Below are positions 17,769-27,662 of a stretch of 64,000 nucleotides of DNA, in pieces (position 1 is the first letter of the stretch; every line of letters starts with the position of its first letter). The stretch comes from Streptococcus parasanguinis (GTDB taxonomy: Bacteria; Bacillota; Bacilli; Lactobacillales; Streptococcaceae). The notes beneath the pieces are model-generated. The model worked only from the letters and a program-made list of their open reading frames with translations. It ran no database searches and had not been told where the DNA came from. Location: assembly GCF_032163505.1 (NCBI RefSeq), contig NZ_CP134147.1, positions 1,578,501-1,642,500 on the forward strand, read 5' to 3'. The position numbers and the translations under genes were made by a program.

Positions 17769-19211
17769 TTACTCTTCTTTCAACTTCGCCAATTCTTGAG
17801 CAAGTAACTTGAGGGCTACTTGTGGGTTGGCTTGACCTTTGGTTGCTTTCATGAGGAAGCCTGTAAAGGCCTTGTCCGCATTCCGTTTCCCTGACTTGAA
17901 GTCAGCTACGGCTGCTTCATTGTCTGCAAAGACTTGGTGGATGATTGGTATCAAGACTTCAGGATCTGAAATCTGTACCAATCCAGCTTTTTCGACGTAT
18001 TCACGCGCGCCGCCACCGTTTTTCGCCAAGTGAATGAAGACTTTCTTGGCAATCTTAGATGAAATGGTTCCATCTTCGATAATGGCAATCATTTCAACCA
18101 AGTTTTCTGGTGTCAATTGGATTTCTTCCAGCGTTTTGCCTTCTGCGTTCAAGAATTGTGCGACTTCCCCTTGGAGCCAGTTAGACACTTGTTTGGCATC
18201 GCCACCAAGGGCTACAGCTGCTTCAAAGAAGTCAGAAGTAACTTTCGTCGCTGTCAATTGGTTGGCATCATAGTCAGACAAACCAAGCTCTGCCACATAG
18301 CGAGCACGACGGTCTTTTGGAAACTCTGGCAACTCTGTACGCATTTCCTCGATCCACTCATCTGAGATTTCAAACAAGGGAAGATCTGGTTCTGGGAAGT
18401 AACGGTAATCCGCCGCTCCTTCTTTGACACGCATAAGAATGGTACTCTTGTTGGCTTCATCGTAACGACGCGTTTCTTGACGAATGACACCACCTGAACG
18501 CAAGATTTTCGCTTGGCGCTCCACTTCGTATTCAAGACCTTTACGCACGTTTGAGAAAGAGTTCAAGTTTTTCAACTCCGTCTTGGTACCAAATTCCTCT
18601 TGACCGTATGGGCGAAGGGAAATGTTGGCATCCACCCGCATCGATCCTTCTTCCATCTTGACGTCTGAAATGCCAGTGTATTGGATGACTTCTTTGAGAG
18701 CTGTCAAATAGGCGTAGGCTTCTTCTGGAGAACGCATATCTGCTTCAGATACGATTTCGATCAATGGAACCCCTTGACGGTTAAGGTCTACATAAGAGAA
18801 ACCGTCTGTTCCGTGCGTGTTCTTACCAGCATCTTCTTCCAAGTGGGCCCGTTCAATCCCAATTTTCTTAGTTGAGCCGTCTTCCAATTGCACTTCAATC
18901 CAACCGTTGTAACCGATTGGCTCGTCAAATTGCGAAATTTGGTAGGCCTTTGGATTATCAGGGTAGAAATAGTTCTTCCGGTCAAAGTGCATGTGCTGAT
19001 GGATATCCATATTCAGCGCCAAAGCAGCCTTGATACCAGCATCCACAACACCCTTGTTCAAGACAGGAAGCACCCCTGGGAAAGACCAGTCAATCACATT
19101 GGTATTGGCATTTTGCTCGTTCCCAAAGTGAGCAGAGGTTGGTGAGAAAATTTTTGAGTTTGTATTCAATTCAACGTGGACTTCAAGTCCGATGACTGTT
19201 TCAAAGTTCAT
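17769..19211 (-). CDS. gatB: Glutamyl/aspartyl-tRNA amidotransferase subunit B
   Basis: 480 residues. GatB phosphorylates and transamidates Glu-tRNA(Gln) or Asp-tRNA(Asn) with ammonia passed from GatA. The opening [15 protein letters not shown], the cradle domain ([19 protein letters not shown]) and the C-terminal tail domain (YqeY-like, about 400-478) are all present. Last gene of gatC-gatA-gatB; its ATG shares one base with the gatA stop. Confidence 0.95.
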   Translation of the reverse strand: MNFETVIGLEVHVELNTNSKIFSPTSAHFGNEQNANTNVIDWSFPGVLPVLNKGVVDAGIKAALALNMDIHQHMHFDRKNYFYPDNPKAYQISQFDEPIGYNGWIEVQLEDGSTKKIGIERAHLEEDAGKNTHGTDGFSYVDLNRQGVPLIEIVSEADMRSPEEAYAYLTALKEVIQYTGISDVKMEEGSMRVDANISLRPYGQEEFGTKTELKNLNSFSNVRKGLEYEVERQAKILRSGGVIRQETRRYDEANKSTILMRVKEGAADYRYFPEPDLPLFEISDEWIEEMRTELPEFPKDRRARYVAELGLSDYDANQLTATKVTSDFFEAAVALGGDAKQVSNWLQGEVAQFLNAEGKTLEEIQLTPENLVEMIAIIEDGTISSKIAKKVFIHLAKNGGGAREYVEKAGLVQISDPEVLIPIIHQVFADNEAAVADFKSGKRNADKAFTGFLMKATKGQANPQVALKLLAQELAKLKEE

Positions 19212-20677
19212 TAATTGTCACCTCCGAAAATAAGGGGTTGTTGCTTGTGGTAATCCGTCGTTGCTTCAAAGGCAGCTGCAGCTTGGTAGATGGTTTCTTC
19301 AGAATACTTCGGACCAATCAACTGCAAACCAACTGGAAGACCTTGCGCAAAACCTGCAGGAATCGAAATCCCTGGAAGACCTGCCAAGTTGACTGGAATG
19401 GTCAAGAGGTCAGCCAAGTACATGGCAACCGGATCATGATTGAGCGAATCCAAATCAAAGGCTACACTTGGAGCTGTTGGACCAAGGATGAGGTCGTAAT
19501 CCGCAAAGACTTTTTCGAAGTCTTGGATAATAAGGGTACGAACTTGACCAGCTTTCTTGTAGTATGCATCGTAGTAACCAGACGACAAACTAAAGGTACC
19601 CAGCATAATCCGACGTTTAACCTCATCACCAAAGCCTTGGCTACGAGTGTTCACGTAGATATCATCCAAGTTTTTAGCATCTTCCGCACGGAAACCATAG
19701 CGAATTCCGTCGAAACGTTGCAAGTTTGAAGAAGCTTCAGATGAAGCGATGATGTAATAAACGGCAACCCCGTATTTAGAGTGTGGAAGGCTGACTTCTT
19801 CGACAGTTGCTCCCAATTTTTCAAAGTGTTTGGCCGCATTAAGGATGGTTTCTTTGACTTCTGGGTCAATCCCTTCACCGAGGTATTCCTTCGGAAGGGC
19901 AATCTTCATACCTTTGATGTCTTGACCAATCTTAGAAGTAAAGTCTGCTACACGAACAGGTGCAGAAGTTGAATCCTTGGCATCTTCACTAGCAATGACA
20001 TTAAGCAAGAGGGCATTTTCCTTAACCGTTGGAGCGAAAGGTCCAATTTGGTCAAGTGAACTACCAAAGGCAATGAGACCAAAACGTGAAACTGTTCCAT
20101 AAGTAGGTTTGAGACCAACAATCCCATTAAAAGCAGCCGGTTGACGGATAGAACCACCGGTATCTGAACCAAGGGACAAACGGACTTGCCCTGAAGCGAC
20201 AGCAGCTGCTGAACCACTAGAAGATCCACCAGGCACCTTGCTCTGGTCCCATGCATTCTTGGTTGGTCCATAATATGAAGTTTCACCAGATCCACCCATG
20301 GCGAATTCATCCATGTTGGTCTTCCCGATGACAATCATATCTTTTGCTTTAGCATTGGCAACAGCTGTCGCATCAAAGATGGGCTCGTAGTTGTAGAGCA
20401 TTTTTGAGGCCGCAGTCGTCAAGATGCCATCTGTTGAGATATTGTCTTTGACAGCGAGTGGAATTCCTGACAAGAGGTTGTCTTCATCGATTCCTTTTTC
20501 ATCAATAGCCTTGGCTTGTGCAAGGGCAGCTTCTTCGGCCACCGTTACAAAGGCATTGATCGCTTCTTCACGCGCCTTGATATCGTCAAGCGTCGCTTGT
20601 GTCAATTCCGTTGCCGAAATTTCCTTAGAGACAAGGAGGTCGTGCAACTCTTCAATGGTTTTATGGTTGAATGACAT
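19211..20677 (-). CDS. gatA: Glutamyl-tRNA(Gln) amidotransferase subunit A
   Basis: 488 residues, amidase-signature enzyme that frees ammonia from glutamine. The Ser-cisSer-Lys triad sits in AVKDNIS and [15 protein letters not shown], and the [13 protein letters not shown] segment follows. It forms a tunnel with GatB. One-base overlaps with both gatC and gatB show tight coupling. Confidence 0.95.
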   Translation of the reverse strand: MSFNHKTIEELHDLLVSKEISATELTQATLDDIKAREEAINAFVTVAEEAALAQAKAIDEKGIDEDNLLSGIPLAVKDNISTDGILTTAASKMLYNYEPIFDATAVANAKAKDMIVIGKTNMDEFAMGGSGETSYYGPTKNAWDQSKVPGGSSSGSAAAVASGQVRLSLGSDTGGSIRQPAAFNGIVGLKPTYGTVSRFGLIAFGSSLDQIGPFAPTVKENALLLNVIASEDAKDSTSAPVRVADFTSKIGQDIKGMKIALPKEYLGEGIDPEVKETILNAAKHFEKLGATVEEVSLPHSKYGVAVYYIIASSEASSNLQRFDGIRYGFRAEDAKNLDDIYVNTRSQGFGDEVKRRIMLGTFSLSSGYYDAYYKKAGQVRTLIIQDFEKVFADYDLILGPTAPSVAFDLDSLNHDPVAMYLADLLTIPVNLAGLPGISIPAGFAQGLPVGLQLIGPKYSEETIYQAAAAFEATTDYHKQQPLIFGGDN

Positions 20678-20979
20678 TAGGCATCTCCTCCATCTTCTAG
20701 GATAGCTGGTACCTTGATGTAATAGTTATCTTTTTCAGGTACATTTTTAAACAAGCGGTCACGGTCCGTCCCTTTTTCAGCAACATCCGGACGCAATACG
20801 GTCTTGCGGTCAGCCATGGTCGTTGTTGGGGCAACACCTGTTGTGTCCACTTCTTCCAACAATTCCACCATGTCGACAATTTTCGACAAGGTTGTCGCAA
20901 ACTCAGCTGTCTCTTCTGGAGAGAATTTCAATTTTGAAAGATTGGCAACGTGGGTTACCTCTTCTTGCGTAATTTTCAT
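20677..20979 (-). CDS. gatC: Aspartyl/glutamyl-tRNA amidotransferase subunit C
   Basis: 100 residues, the belt-like subunit that holds GatA to Gat[24 protein letters not shown] is the family N-terminus. I use the ATG at 20979, which has AAGGAAG upstream; the ATG 11 codons earlier does not. First gene of the gatCAB operon, which supplies Gln-tRNA in bacteria without GlnRS. Confidence 0.93.
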   Translation of the reverse strand: MKITQEEVTHVANLSKLKFSPEETAEFATTLSKIVDMVELLEEVDTTGVAPTTTMADRKTVLRPDVAEKGTDRDRLFKNVPEKDNYYIKVPAILEDGGDA

Positions 20980-21055
20980 CTTGCTTCCTTTCGTGAAATG
21001 ATGATTTTTCAATACCCTCTATTTTACCATAATTTAGGCCAATTTGCTTGCCTTA

Positions 21056-21092
21056 GAAAAAATCTGTAGGACTTTTTTGTCACTACAGATTC
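21056..21092 (-). terminator. Terminator of the glycosyltransferase operon
   Basis: AATCTGTAG / CTACAGATT stem followed by six T on the minus strand, 10 bases after the gtfA-like stop. Confidence 0.75.
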
Positions 21093-21098
21093 TTCATT

Positions 21099-22592
21099 TT
21101 ATATTTCTTTTCCGCCGAATTGCCCCATCTCCATTAGAGTCTCTTTCCAAACTTCCTGGACGTTAGAAGCGAGGTAGGAAGAGGCCAAGTCATAAGAAGC
21201 CTGGTGAAATGAAGCAAGGTCGCTTTTAAAGAGCTGGACCAGCTTGTCCGCCAACTCTTTCACCAATTGTTCTTCTGGCACTGTCTCGCTATAAGCTACC
21301 AAAAAGCCATTTTCACCCTCTTTTATAAAAGTTGGGTTACCATAACGGGCATCAAAGCCCAGCAAGGCTAACCCTGCTCCAGCCGCCTCCATCAAGGTCA
21401 AACCAAAGGTCTCCCACTGAGAAGTGGTGAGGTAGGCTTGGTAGCAAGGATAGATCTGCTTTAGATCCGCATGACCGCGTAGGTGAATATAACCTTGTGC
21501 TGCCAACTCCTGAATCAGATGGCGCAAGTTGTCCGCTTCTCCACCCTTTCCATAAATATCAAACTGAAGGGTTGGGAGTTGTTCATGAGCTTGGGCCACT
21601 ACTCGAATGGCCAAATCAATGCGTTTTCTTGGATCCAAACGGGAAGCTGTGATCACACTAAAGGGAGGTCTGTCTCCTAGTGACTCCGTCAATTCTTCTA
21701 GATGCCCTACCGGAATGCTATAGATTGGAATTCCTTGGCATCCTTGTTTAGCAAGCGTCTGCTCCAAGACTTCTTTTTGAAGATCCGTTGCCGTGATGAA
21801 ATAATCGAAGCGTTTGGCATACTTGAACACATAATAATACTCATAGTTGAGATGGCCATTTTCAAATTCATGCTCCGAATGAAACACCATGGCGAGCTTT
21901 GAAGGAACCACTTTCTCCAACAAAGGACGGGCAAAATCCATGCGCGAAGCCCGGTCAAGCAAAATCAGATCTTCTTCTTTTAGCGACAGCTGCGACAAAA
22001 AACGTCTCATCACTTCTGTATGGTTGGTCAAAATCTCAGGCCCCAGCTTATAGAGCCAGCTTCCACCTAACCTCGATTCTTCAAAAGCGATAGTCCCATC
22101 TTGATGGTGATAGGTCCGTCTGACAACACTACCATACTGAAAATACTCGGTAGCAAGTTTACAAGCTCCATAATACTCTCGCTTGATTCTATTTCCAGCC
22201 AAAAGATAGTCTACATAGCGGACACAGTTTGGATGATAGGGATCCAGATGAAAGGTCAAGGCGTTTCCATCCGCAAATTGGTAGCGAATGGCTCTTTCCG
22301 TTTTTTCAACAACATCCAGACGAGTCAGTTGAAACTCCATTTGCAAGGCCCCTACCGTCTTTTGAGGGACCGTATTCTGTTGATCCGTAAAAGTTAAATG
22401 GGCAAAAAGCAACTCCTCATCCCGGTGCCCCAAAGAGAGGTAATAGGCTAATTTTTCTGGAGTGGGCCAAGTGGTAAAGACAAACTTCGCTGCCACTCCC
22501 AGACCCCGGAGCATCTTTGCCCGAGAGGCTTGGGCAACATCGACCCCATTGGGTTCAAATCCCACTAATAGATTAAAGGTATAAATGGTCAT
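21099..22592 (-). CDS. gtfA: GtfA-type protein O-GlcNAc transferase (GT4, accessory Sec glycosylation)
   Basis: 497 residues. In streptococci GtfA, bound to GtfB, adds the first GlcNAc to Ser/Thr of serine-rich repeat adhesins. The layout fits: an extended beta-sheet domain (about 50-220) inserted in a GT-B fold, donor-site SRLDPRKRIDLAI (317-331) and the retaining-enzyme EX7E pair Glu394/Glu402. No substrate adhesin, secA2 or asp genes are nearby. It overlaps the gtfB-like gene by four bases. Confidence 0.83.
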   Translation of the reverse strand: MTIYTFNLLVGFEPNGVDVAQASRAKMLRGLGVAAKFVFTTWPTPEKLAYYLSLGHRDEELLFAHLTFTDQQNTVPQKTVGALQMEFQLTRLDVVEKTERAIRYQFADGNALTFHLDPYHPNCVRYVDYLLAGNRIKREYYGACKLATEYFQYGSVVRRTYHHQDGTIAFEESRLGGSWLYKLGPEILTNHTEVMRRFLSQLSLKEEDLILLDRASRMDFARPLLEKVVPSKLAMVFHSEHEFENGHLNYEYYYVFKYAKRFDYFITATDLQKEVLEQTLAKQGCQGIPIYSIPVGHLEELTESLGDRPPFSVITASRLDPRKRIDLAIRVVAQAHEQLPTLQFDIYGKGGEADNLRHLIQELAAQGYIHLRGHADLKQIYPCYQAYLTTSQWETFGLTLMEAAGAGLALLGFDARYGNPTFIKEGENGFLVAYSETVPEEQLVKELADKLVQLFKSDLASFHQASYDLASSYLASNVQEVWKETLMEMGQFGGKEI

Positions 22593-23872
22593 GCTGTCCC
22601 TCCCTCTAATCGCTTAAACAGCTCTTCCAAAGCTTCTTTTTCAGGCAATTTCAAGATTCGTGCCTGCTCTCTTACCAATTCTTTGTAGGTCTCTGGCTGC
22701 TGGAGCAAGGTATCTAGTTGCTGTTCCATTTCTTCGACTGTCTCAGTGATCGTGCTCAAGTTTTTATAGGCTTCATGGTGCACGGTAGTCTTCAAACCAA
22801 ACAAGACCTGCCCATTTTCAAGCGCATGAAGGCTACTGCTCCATACTTCTTCTCCTCGGTTGCAATCCAGATAAATAGAGCAGCTGGATAACAAGTCCTC
22901 ATATTTGTCCAGCGAAATCCCTGGATAGAGGCGCACATTGGAGCGAGTCGCTAAGTCTGTCAATTTCGGACCCATAGCCGTCAAAGCAGCAATGTGAAAG
23001 GTCACTTGTGGGAATTGATGGACCAGGATAGATAAGCCTGCGACCTCTTGAGAAGCCGTCATGACCAGGGCTTCTGGTTGAAAACTTTCCTGCTCCACAT
23101 TTACCAGCCCTGACAAGGCTGTGATTCCGTCTTTTTTCTCACTCAACAGACCATCTTCTACCAACAAAATCTGACTGACTTGTTCTTTGATCTCGTCTAG
23201 ATCATGAGCATCACTGGCACAGTAGGCGAGTCTTTCCTTTGGTATCTCTTTCACAACATCTAGCAATGCCTTGTCCATCAAAAGAACGGCTTCATCTTCC
23301 GGCAAGACTTGTTCTAGAACAACTCTTTGCAGCTCTTCCTTACTGGCATACAGGCGATCCCGTCCCTTAGGAGTTTGAAGTAAAAAGGTTCCTTGTGAGA
23401 CAAAGTGAAGCAAGACTTCTTCTTGCTGAGGGTTCAAATAAATGTCTAAATAGGATTGGCCAGCTTCCGTCAGGAGACTCTGTTTGCTTCTCCAGCCATA
23501 GCGGTTGTAGACATCAATGGATACGATCTCTTCTCCCTGACCAAACCATTCCACTCTGTCAACCGTTCGTGACAAGATATCCCCTCGCAAAACCACGTTG
23601 GCACGACGTTCCTCACCATCAAAAAGATAGGTCGTGATCCCTAGTGTCCAACATTCCCATAATTCTGGAACTGCTAGATCATTGAAAAATAAAGGTTTTC
23701 CAATTTTTGATGCTGGGTCTTTTTGGGTAAAAAAGGTCGCAAGACTCTCTGTCTGTTGGTCCAAATCTGTTTCCAGATTAGTCACAAATACCCGGTAGGG
23801 CTGGCCAAGTTTGTCCAAGTATTTTTGCAAACGATCCAGCTCTCTGGTCTGCTCTGATGCAATAATGAACAT
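22589..23872 (-). CDS. gtfB: GtfB-type glycosylation co-factor (non-catalytic partner of GtfA)
   Basis: 427 residues with the GtfB pattern: an N-terminal beta-rich acceptor-binding half (YLFDGEERRANVVLRGD, VEWFGQGEEIVSIDVYNRYGWRSKQ) and a C-terminal Rossmann half without the EX7E motif (NVRLYPGISLDKYEDLLSSC, SIYLDCNRGEEVW). GtfB proteins hold the polypeptide acceptor for GtfA. It is 26 bases after a GT2 gene and coupled to gtfA by ATGA. Confidence 0.82.
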   Translation of the reverse strand: MFIIASEQTRELDRLQKYLDKLGQPYRVFVTNLETDLDQQTESLATFFTQKDPASKIGKPLFFNDLAVPELWECWTLGITTYLFDGEERRANVVLRGDILSRTVDRVEWFGQGEEIVSIDVYNRYGWRSKQSLLTEAGQSYLDIYLNPQQEEVLLHFVSQGTFLLQTPKGRDRLYASKEELQRVVLEQVLPEDEAVLLMDKALLDVVKEIPKERLAYCASDAHDLDEIKEQVSQILLVEDGLLSEKKDGITALSGLVNVEQESFQPEALVMTASQEVAGLSILVHQFPQVTFHIAALTAMGPKLTDLATRSNVRLYPGISLDKYEDLLSSCSIYLDCNRGEEVWSSSLHALENGQVLFGLKTTVHHEAYKNLSTITETVEEMEQQLDTLLQQPETYKELVREQARILKLPEKEALEELFKRLEGGTA

Positions 23873-23898
23873 GCTGATCCTTTCTCATCAATAAGGGG

Positions 23899-24786
23899 TT
23901 AGTCCATCGTTTCAATAAAACGGAGGTTGGTCACCACGCGCTCATAGGTTTCTGACCCTTGCAAGCCTGCTTCCTCTAATTTTTCAAGGGCCCGTTTCAA
24001 GCGTGTTTTATAGATATAACGATGCCAGGTCAAATCATAGCCCAACATCCCAAGAAGAGCCAATTTTTCTTGCTTGGCTTCCATCTCATCGAGTACCCGC
24101 TTTTCTGTCCAAACTTGGGACAGAGTATCTGAACGACCCACGCGATACCAATAAATACATTTCTCTGTATGGACCACCCGATTGGCTTTTAAGAAGAGCT
24201 TGTACATGAGAAAGTTATCTTCAACATTTTTTCCGACCGGAAAACGAAGTCCTTCAAATAAGTTACGCTTATAGAGCTTCATCATAGCACACGCCCAGGC
24301 CATATCTCTGGTCTCCTGAATGGCATCGTGGTCCATAATTGTTCGCCCCTCATAAAGGGTCTCTGAATAATCATCGTCCGTTACTTTGATCAAGTATTTG
24401 CTACTACTGTCATCATAGAGGTTATAGTTGGCTACGGAAACATCCGCATTATACTTTTGAAGTTGGCGATAGAGCACTTCTACATAGTCTTCCGTCACCC
24501 AGTCATCTGGATCAATAAAGGTAATGTAACCACCAGTCGCTAGCTCAATCCCTGTATTCCGAGCAGCAGATAAGCCCCCATTTTCTTGGCGAACGTAGCG
24601 GATGCGCGCATCCTTCCTAAAAAATTCTTTACAGATCTCTTCTGACTGGTCTGGCGAACCATCATTGACCAGGATAATTTCCAAATGAGGGTAGGTCTGA
24701 TGGATAACCGTTTCCAAACATTGTCTCAAATAAGCCTCTACATTATAGATGGGAATGATGATACTCACTACTTCATTTGTTTCCAT
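23899..24786 (-). CDS. GT2-family glycosyltransferase
   Basis: 295 residues. GT-A fold of family 2: VSIIIPIYNVEAYLRQCLE at the N-terminus, VNDGSPD, the metal-binding DPDDW near residue 94, and an alpha-helical C-terminal tail after 225. Such enzymes extend the first sugar on serine-rich repeat adhesins in related clusters. It overlaps the GT8 gene by 14 bases, so it is second in the four-gene operon. Confidence 0.85.
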   Translation of the reverse strand: METNEVVSIIIPIYNVEAYLRQCLETVIHQTYPHLEIILVNDGSPDQSEEICKEFFRKDARIRYVRQENGGLSAARNTGIELATGGYITFIDPDDWVTEDYVEVLYRQLQKYNADVSVANYNLYDDSSSKYLIKVTDDDYSETLYEGRTIMDHDAIQETRDMAWACAMMKLYKRNLFEGLRFPVGKNVEDNFLMYKLFLKANRVVHTEKCIYWYRVGRSDTLSQVWTEKRVLDEMEAKQEKLALLGMLGYDLTWHRYIYKTRLKRALEKLEEAGLQGSETYERVVTNLRFIETMD

Positions 24787-25996
24787 GCTTCTTCTCGTTT
24801 CTCTTTAAATAATCGCGAATCGCTGCCACCATCTCCTGCACCTGATCATCCGCAAATACTTGATTTTCTCCATTCTCTACATGATTGGTTCCTTCAAAAG
24901 AAAAAATCGGAAGGCCTTGTTGACTGAGTGTTTGCGTGATTTGATCGACCTCATCATAGGGATTGATATCCAAATAGAAATCCAATTTTTCTAGGACCTT
25001 TCGACTGGTCAAGGGATCAAAAGAGGGATAAAGAAAGAGGTTGGGGTAGCGTTCCAATTGCACCAAATTAAAACCAAAATGGCTATGGGCAAGGACATGA
25101 ATCACTACGTCTGGCAACTCTTTTAACAACGTCTCCAACTCGTGGATATCTGCTGTATGGGTATAAATAGCAGCATGATAAGGAAATTCTCCCACTAGGT
25201 CTTGATAATTTTGCTTCAAAATCGGTTTTCGAAGTAAAATCTCCTCCCAAGAGAGGGCATAGTAAAACCACCATTGTTCACGAAAACGATTGAAGCGTTT
25301 GGAGGTCCAAGGTTTATTATGAGAGGTGTAGTGAATGACCGCCGGAATCCCTTGAAAGTCATCGTACCAGTCTAGATCTCCATAGAGGTATTGATCCTTA
25401 TCAGACCCCACTTGTAAATTATAGGTCCAAGGTAATGGAAACCACGCATCTTTGAAATACAGATTCAAAATTCCCTGATCTCCATAGACCTGTTGATGGT
25501 GTTCACGAGTGAGGTCAAAAAGAGCCTCTGTTACTTGGTGCTCTTGCCACCAAGTCTTATCAATCACCAAAAGTCCAGCATTAAATCCATCTGTCGTCGT
25601 TGGCTTATCTACCACCGCGCCCAGTCCATAACCTTTTAGATCGACCTCAAATAATGGCGATAAATCCTGTGTAAAGATCATGTCACAATCCAGATAGAGG
25701 ATCCGTTCTTCCTCCACAAACTCTGGAATAGCGTAACGGAAATAGGTCGCATAGTGAATATGGTCACTTGGAAGCGAGAAGGATTGGAATTGCTCGGGAG
25801 ACATCCGACAATTGATCACTTCTGAATCCAGCTGGCGCAAGCGCTGATTCATGATAGTAAACCACTCTGTTGGTAGATCCTCATTTAAGACATAAATTTT
25901 CAACTGATCCTGATGGGCACACAGTGACTTCATAGCGGTTTCCAACTTTTCCATATAAGATAGATCCGCTGAAAATACGACAGCTTTTTTACTCAT
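24773..25996 (-). CDS. GT8 glycosyltransferase with a GtfB-like C-terminal domain
   Basis: 407 residues in two parts. Residues 1-265 are GT8: the DCD metal motif at 103-105, GFNAGLLVID at 137-146, GDQGILN at 172-178 and HYTSHNKPW at 222-230. Residues 275-405 look like the non-catalytic Rossmann half seen in accessory-Sec glycosyltransferases (LFLYPSFD, FYLDINPYDEV). It heads the operon, with its own promoter and AAGGGGGAG ribosome site. Probably adds a later sugar on the glycan begun by GtfA. Confidence 0.85.
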   Translation of the reverse strand: MSKKAVVFSADLSYMEKLETAMKSLCAHQDQLKIYVLNEDLPTEWFTIMNQRLRQLDSEVINCRMSPEQFQSFSLPSDHIHYATYFRYAIPEFVEEERILYLDCDMIFTQDLSPLFEVDLKGYGLGAVVDKPTTTDGFNAGLLVIDKTWWQEHQVTEALFDLTREHHQQVYGDQGILNLYFKDAWFPLPWTYNLQVGSDKDQYLYGDLDWYDDFQGIPAVIHYTSHNKPWTSKRFNRFREQWWFYYALSWEEILLRKPILKQNYQDLVGEFPYHAAIYTHTADIHELETLLKELPDVVIHVLAHSHFGFNLVQLERYPNLFLYPSFDPLTSRKVLEKLDFYLDINPYDEVDQITQTLSQQGLPIFSFEGTNHVENGENQVFADDQVQEMVAAIRDYLKRNEKKHGNK

Positions 25997-26020
25997 AACT
26001 CCCCCTTATTTTCTTCCATT

Positions 26021-26049
26021 AGAATACCATTTTCAAGAGAGGAAGACAA
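26021..26049 (-). promoter_or_regulatory. Promoter of the glycosyltransferase operon
   Basis: TTGTCT (26044-26049), 17-base spacer, TATTCT (26021-26026) on the minus strand, 25 bases before the GT8 start. Confidence 0.55.
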
Positions 26050-26061
26050 TTTCTACGCCCC

Positions 26062-26099
26062 AAAAAAGAGGCCTAAACAAATGTCTATGACCTCTTTTA
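26062..26099 (-). terminator. Terminator of codY-pncA
   Basis: AAAGAGG / CCTCTTTTTT stem with T-run on the minus strand, just after pncA. Confidence 0.65.
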
Positions 26100-26109
26100 C
26101 AATCTTTTC

Positions 26110-26688
26110 TTATTTAGTATCTAATACTGCTAGTGCGCCGTCTACCAAGCTTGCCCCTAAGACATGCTTGAAATGATTCAAGGCAAACTGGTGATTTTCA
26201 GGAGTGAGCGACGCCACTGCAGGTTCCACGACTTCGATCTGATAACCGAGATTGTAGGCATCAACCGCTGTATGAAGGACACAGATATCAGTCAAGACAC
26301 CTGTCAAAATGACGGTATCTACATGACGTTCACGCAGGCGGATATCTAGGTCCGTTCCTGAAAAAGCAGAATAATGACGTTTATCCATCCAAAAGACGCG
26401 TGGATCCGCTTTGTGCTCCCGATAAAAATCTGCCAAAGGTCCGTACAAATCACGTCCGCTGGTCCCAATGATATTATGAGGTGGGAAGAGCTTGCTTTCA
26501 GGATGAAATGGATCTTCTACATCATGCGCATCAATGGCAAAAAAGACATAGGCTCCTTGGTCAAAGGCCAATTGGGTCACCTGAGCAATAGTCTCAGAAA
26601 TAGCTTGTGCAGGAGCACCTGCCGTAAGTTTACCATCATCTGCCACAAAATCGACAGTGTAGTCAATTGAAATCAAGGCTTTAGTCAT
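26110..26688 (-). CDS. pncA: Nicotinamidase (cysteine hydrolase family)
   Basis: 192 residues. Converts nicotinamide to nicotinate for NAD salvage. Catalytic Asp9 (ISIDYT), Lys103 (MDKRHYSAF) and Cys136 (TDICVLHT) are present, along with the metal ligands Asp53, His55 and His62. It shares one base with the codY stop, so it is translated with codY, an arrangement common in streptococci. Confidence 0.85.
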   Translation of the reverse strand: MTKALISIDYTVDFVADDGKLTAGAPAQAISETIAQVTQLAFDQGAYVFFAIDAHDVEDPFHPESKLFPPHNIIGTSGRDLYGPLADFYREHKADPRVFWMDKRHYSAFSGTDLDIRLRERHVDTVILTGVLTDICVLHTAVDAYNLGYQIEVVEPAVASLTPENHQFALNHFKHVLGASLVDGALAVLDTK

Positions 26689-27476
26689 TAGTAATCTCTT
26701 TTCTTAATTTCCTCAAAGATATCTGGAATCAACACTTTGAGATAGGTTCCCTTCATTCCAAGAGAACGGCTTTCAATAATACCAGCTGACTCCAATTTCC
26801 GGAGTGCATTGACAATCACAGAGCGGGTAATGCCAATCCGATCCGCGATGATAGAAGCAGTCAACTGTCCCTCATTTCCTTTCAATTCACTAAGGATGGC
26901 AGAAACAGCCCGCAATTCAGAGTAAGACAAGGTATTGACAGCCATATTCACCGCTGTCCGACGACGAATATTCTTCTCGTCTTCCTCGCGTTGGTAGTTC
27001 AACATTTGAATCCCTACCACGGTACTCGCAATCTCAACCAAGATCAAATCATCATCCGCAAACTGTTTATCATTGCGCCAAATGATCAAGGAACCCAACC
27101 GAATCCCAGAAACATGAATAGGCGCAATGGTGGTCAAGCCATCAGGAAATTCAGACTTGGTTTCGACCGGAAAGATACTCAAATCATGGTCCACATCTAA
27201 ATTCGCTTCTGTATCGTAGACCAAACTAGCTGCCTTGGCATAATCTTCTGGTAATTTTTTATTTTGAAAGAAAGCTTCTACCCGGTCATTGTTGGTCTTG
27301 TAACGCATGAAATAACCAAGAAGGGTTCCCTTGCTATTAATGATACAGGCATTACAGTGGATAATATCCGCTAATTGCTGGGCAATATCATTATAAGGCA
27401 TCTCGACCTGCAACTGTTCATCAGTCCGTTTCAAGATGGATGTAATTTTACGTGTCTTTTCTAATAAGTTTGCCAT
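26688..27476 (-). CDS. codY: GTP- and branched-chain amino acid-sensing repressor CodY
   Basis: 262 residues. GAF sensor domain (about 1-155) starts [21 protein letters not shown]; the C-terminal winged helix holds [26 protein letters not shown]. CodY represses amino acid uptake and synthesis genes in rich medium. The ATG at 27476 gives the normal length; an ATG four codons earlier is less likely. A near-perfect CodY box lies at its own promoter. Confidence 0.95.
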   Translation of the reverse strand: MANLLEKTRKITSILKRTDEQLQVEMPYNDIAQQLADIIHCNACIINSKGTLLGYFMRYKTNNDRVEAFFQNKKLPEDYAKAASLVYDTEANLDVDHDLSIFPVETKSEFPDGLTTIAPIHVSGIRLGSLIIWRNDKQFADDDLILVEIASTVVGIQMLNYQREEDEKNIRRRTAVNMAVNTLSYSELRAVSAILSELKGNEGQLTASIIADRIGITRSVIVNALRKLESAGIIESRSLGMKGTYLKVLIPDIFEEIKKRDY

Positions 27477-27502
27477 AATAAACCTCACATATAGTCAGCT
27501 CA

Positions 27503-27549
27503 AGTATATCATATAAGTGTGGGAATTTCAATCAAATTATCTGAAAATT
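27503..27549 (-). promoter_or_regulatory. codY promoter with upstream CodY box
   Basis: TTGAAA (27526-27531), 17-base spacer, TATACT (27503-27508) on the minus strand. The box AATTATCTGAAAATT (27535-27549, plus strand) matches the consensus AATTTTCWGAAAATT at 14 of 15 positions and abuts the -35, consistent with autoregulation. Confidence 0.75.
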
Positions 27550-27621
27550 ATTTATTTTTTCTACAATTATGCGCAATTCAGAAAAATGTAATTCCGATGA
27601 CATAGATTTTATAGAATGAAT

Positions 27622-27657
27622 AAAAAAAGATTGAAGACTTTCTTCTTCAATCTTTTA
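27622..27657 (-). terminator. Terminator of the aminotransferase gene
   Basis: AAAGATTGAAGA / TCTTCAATCTTT stem followed by T on the minus strand. Confidence 0.8.
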
Positions 27658-27662
27658 TCTAA

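Noticed and set aside
19238-19729. 163-codon plus-strand frame
   Set aside because: Antisense to gatA, with no start signal.
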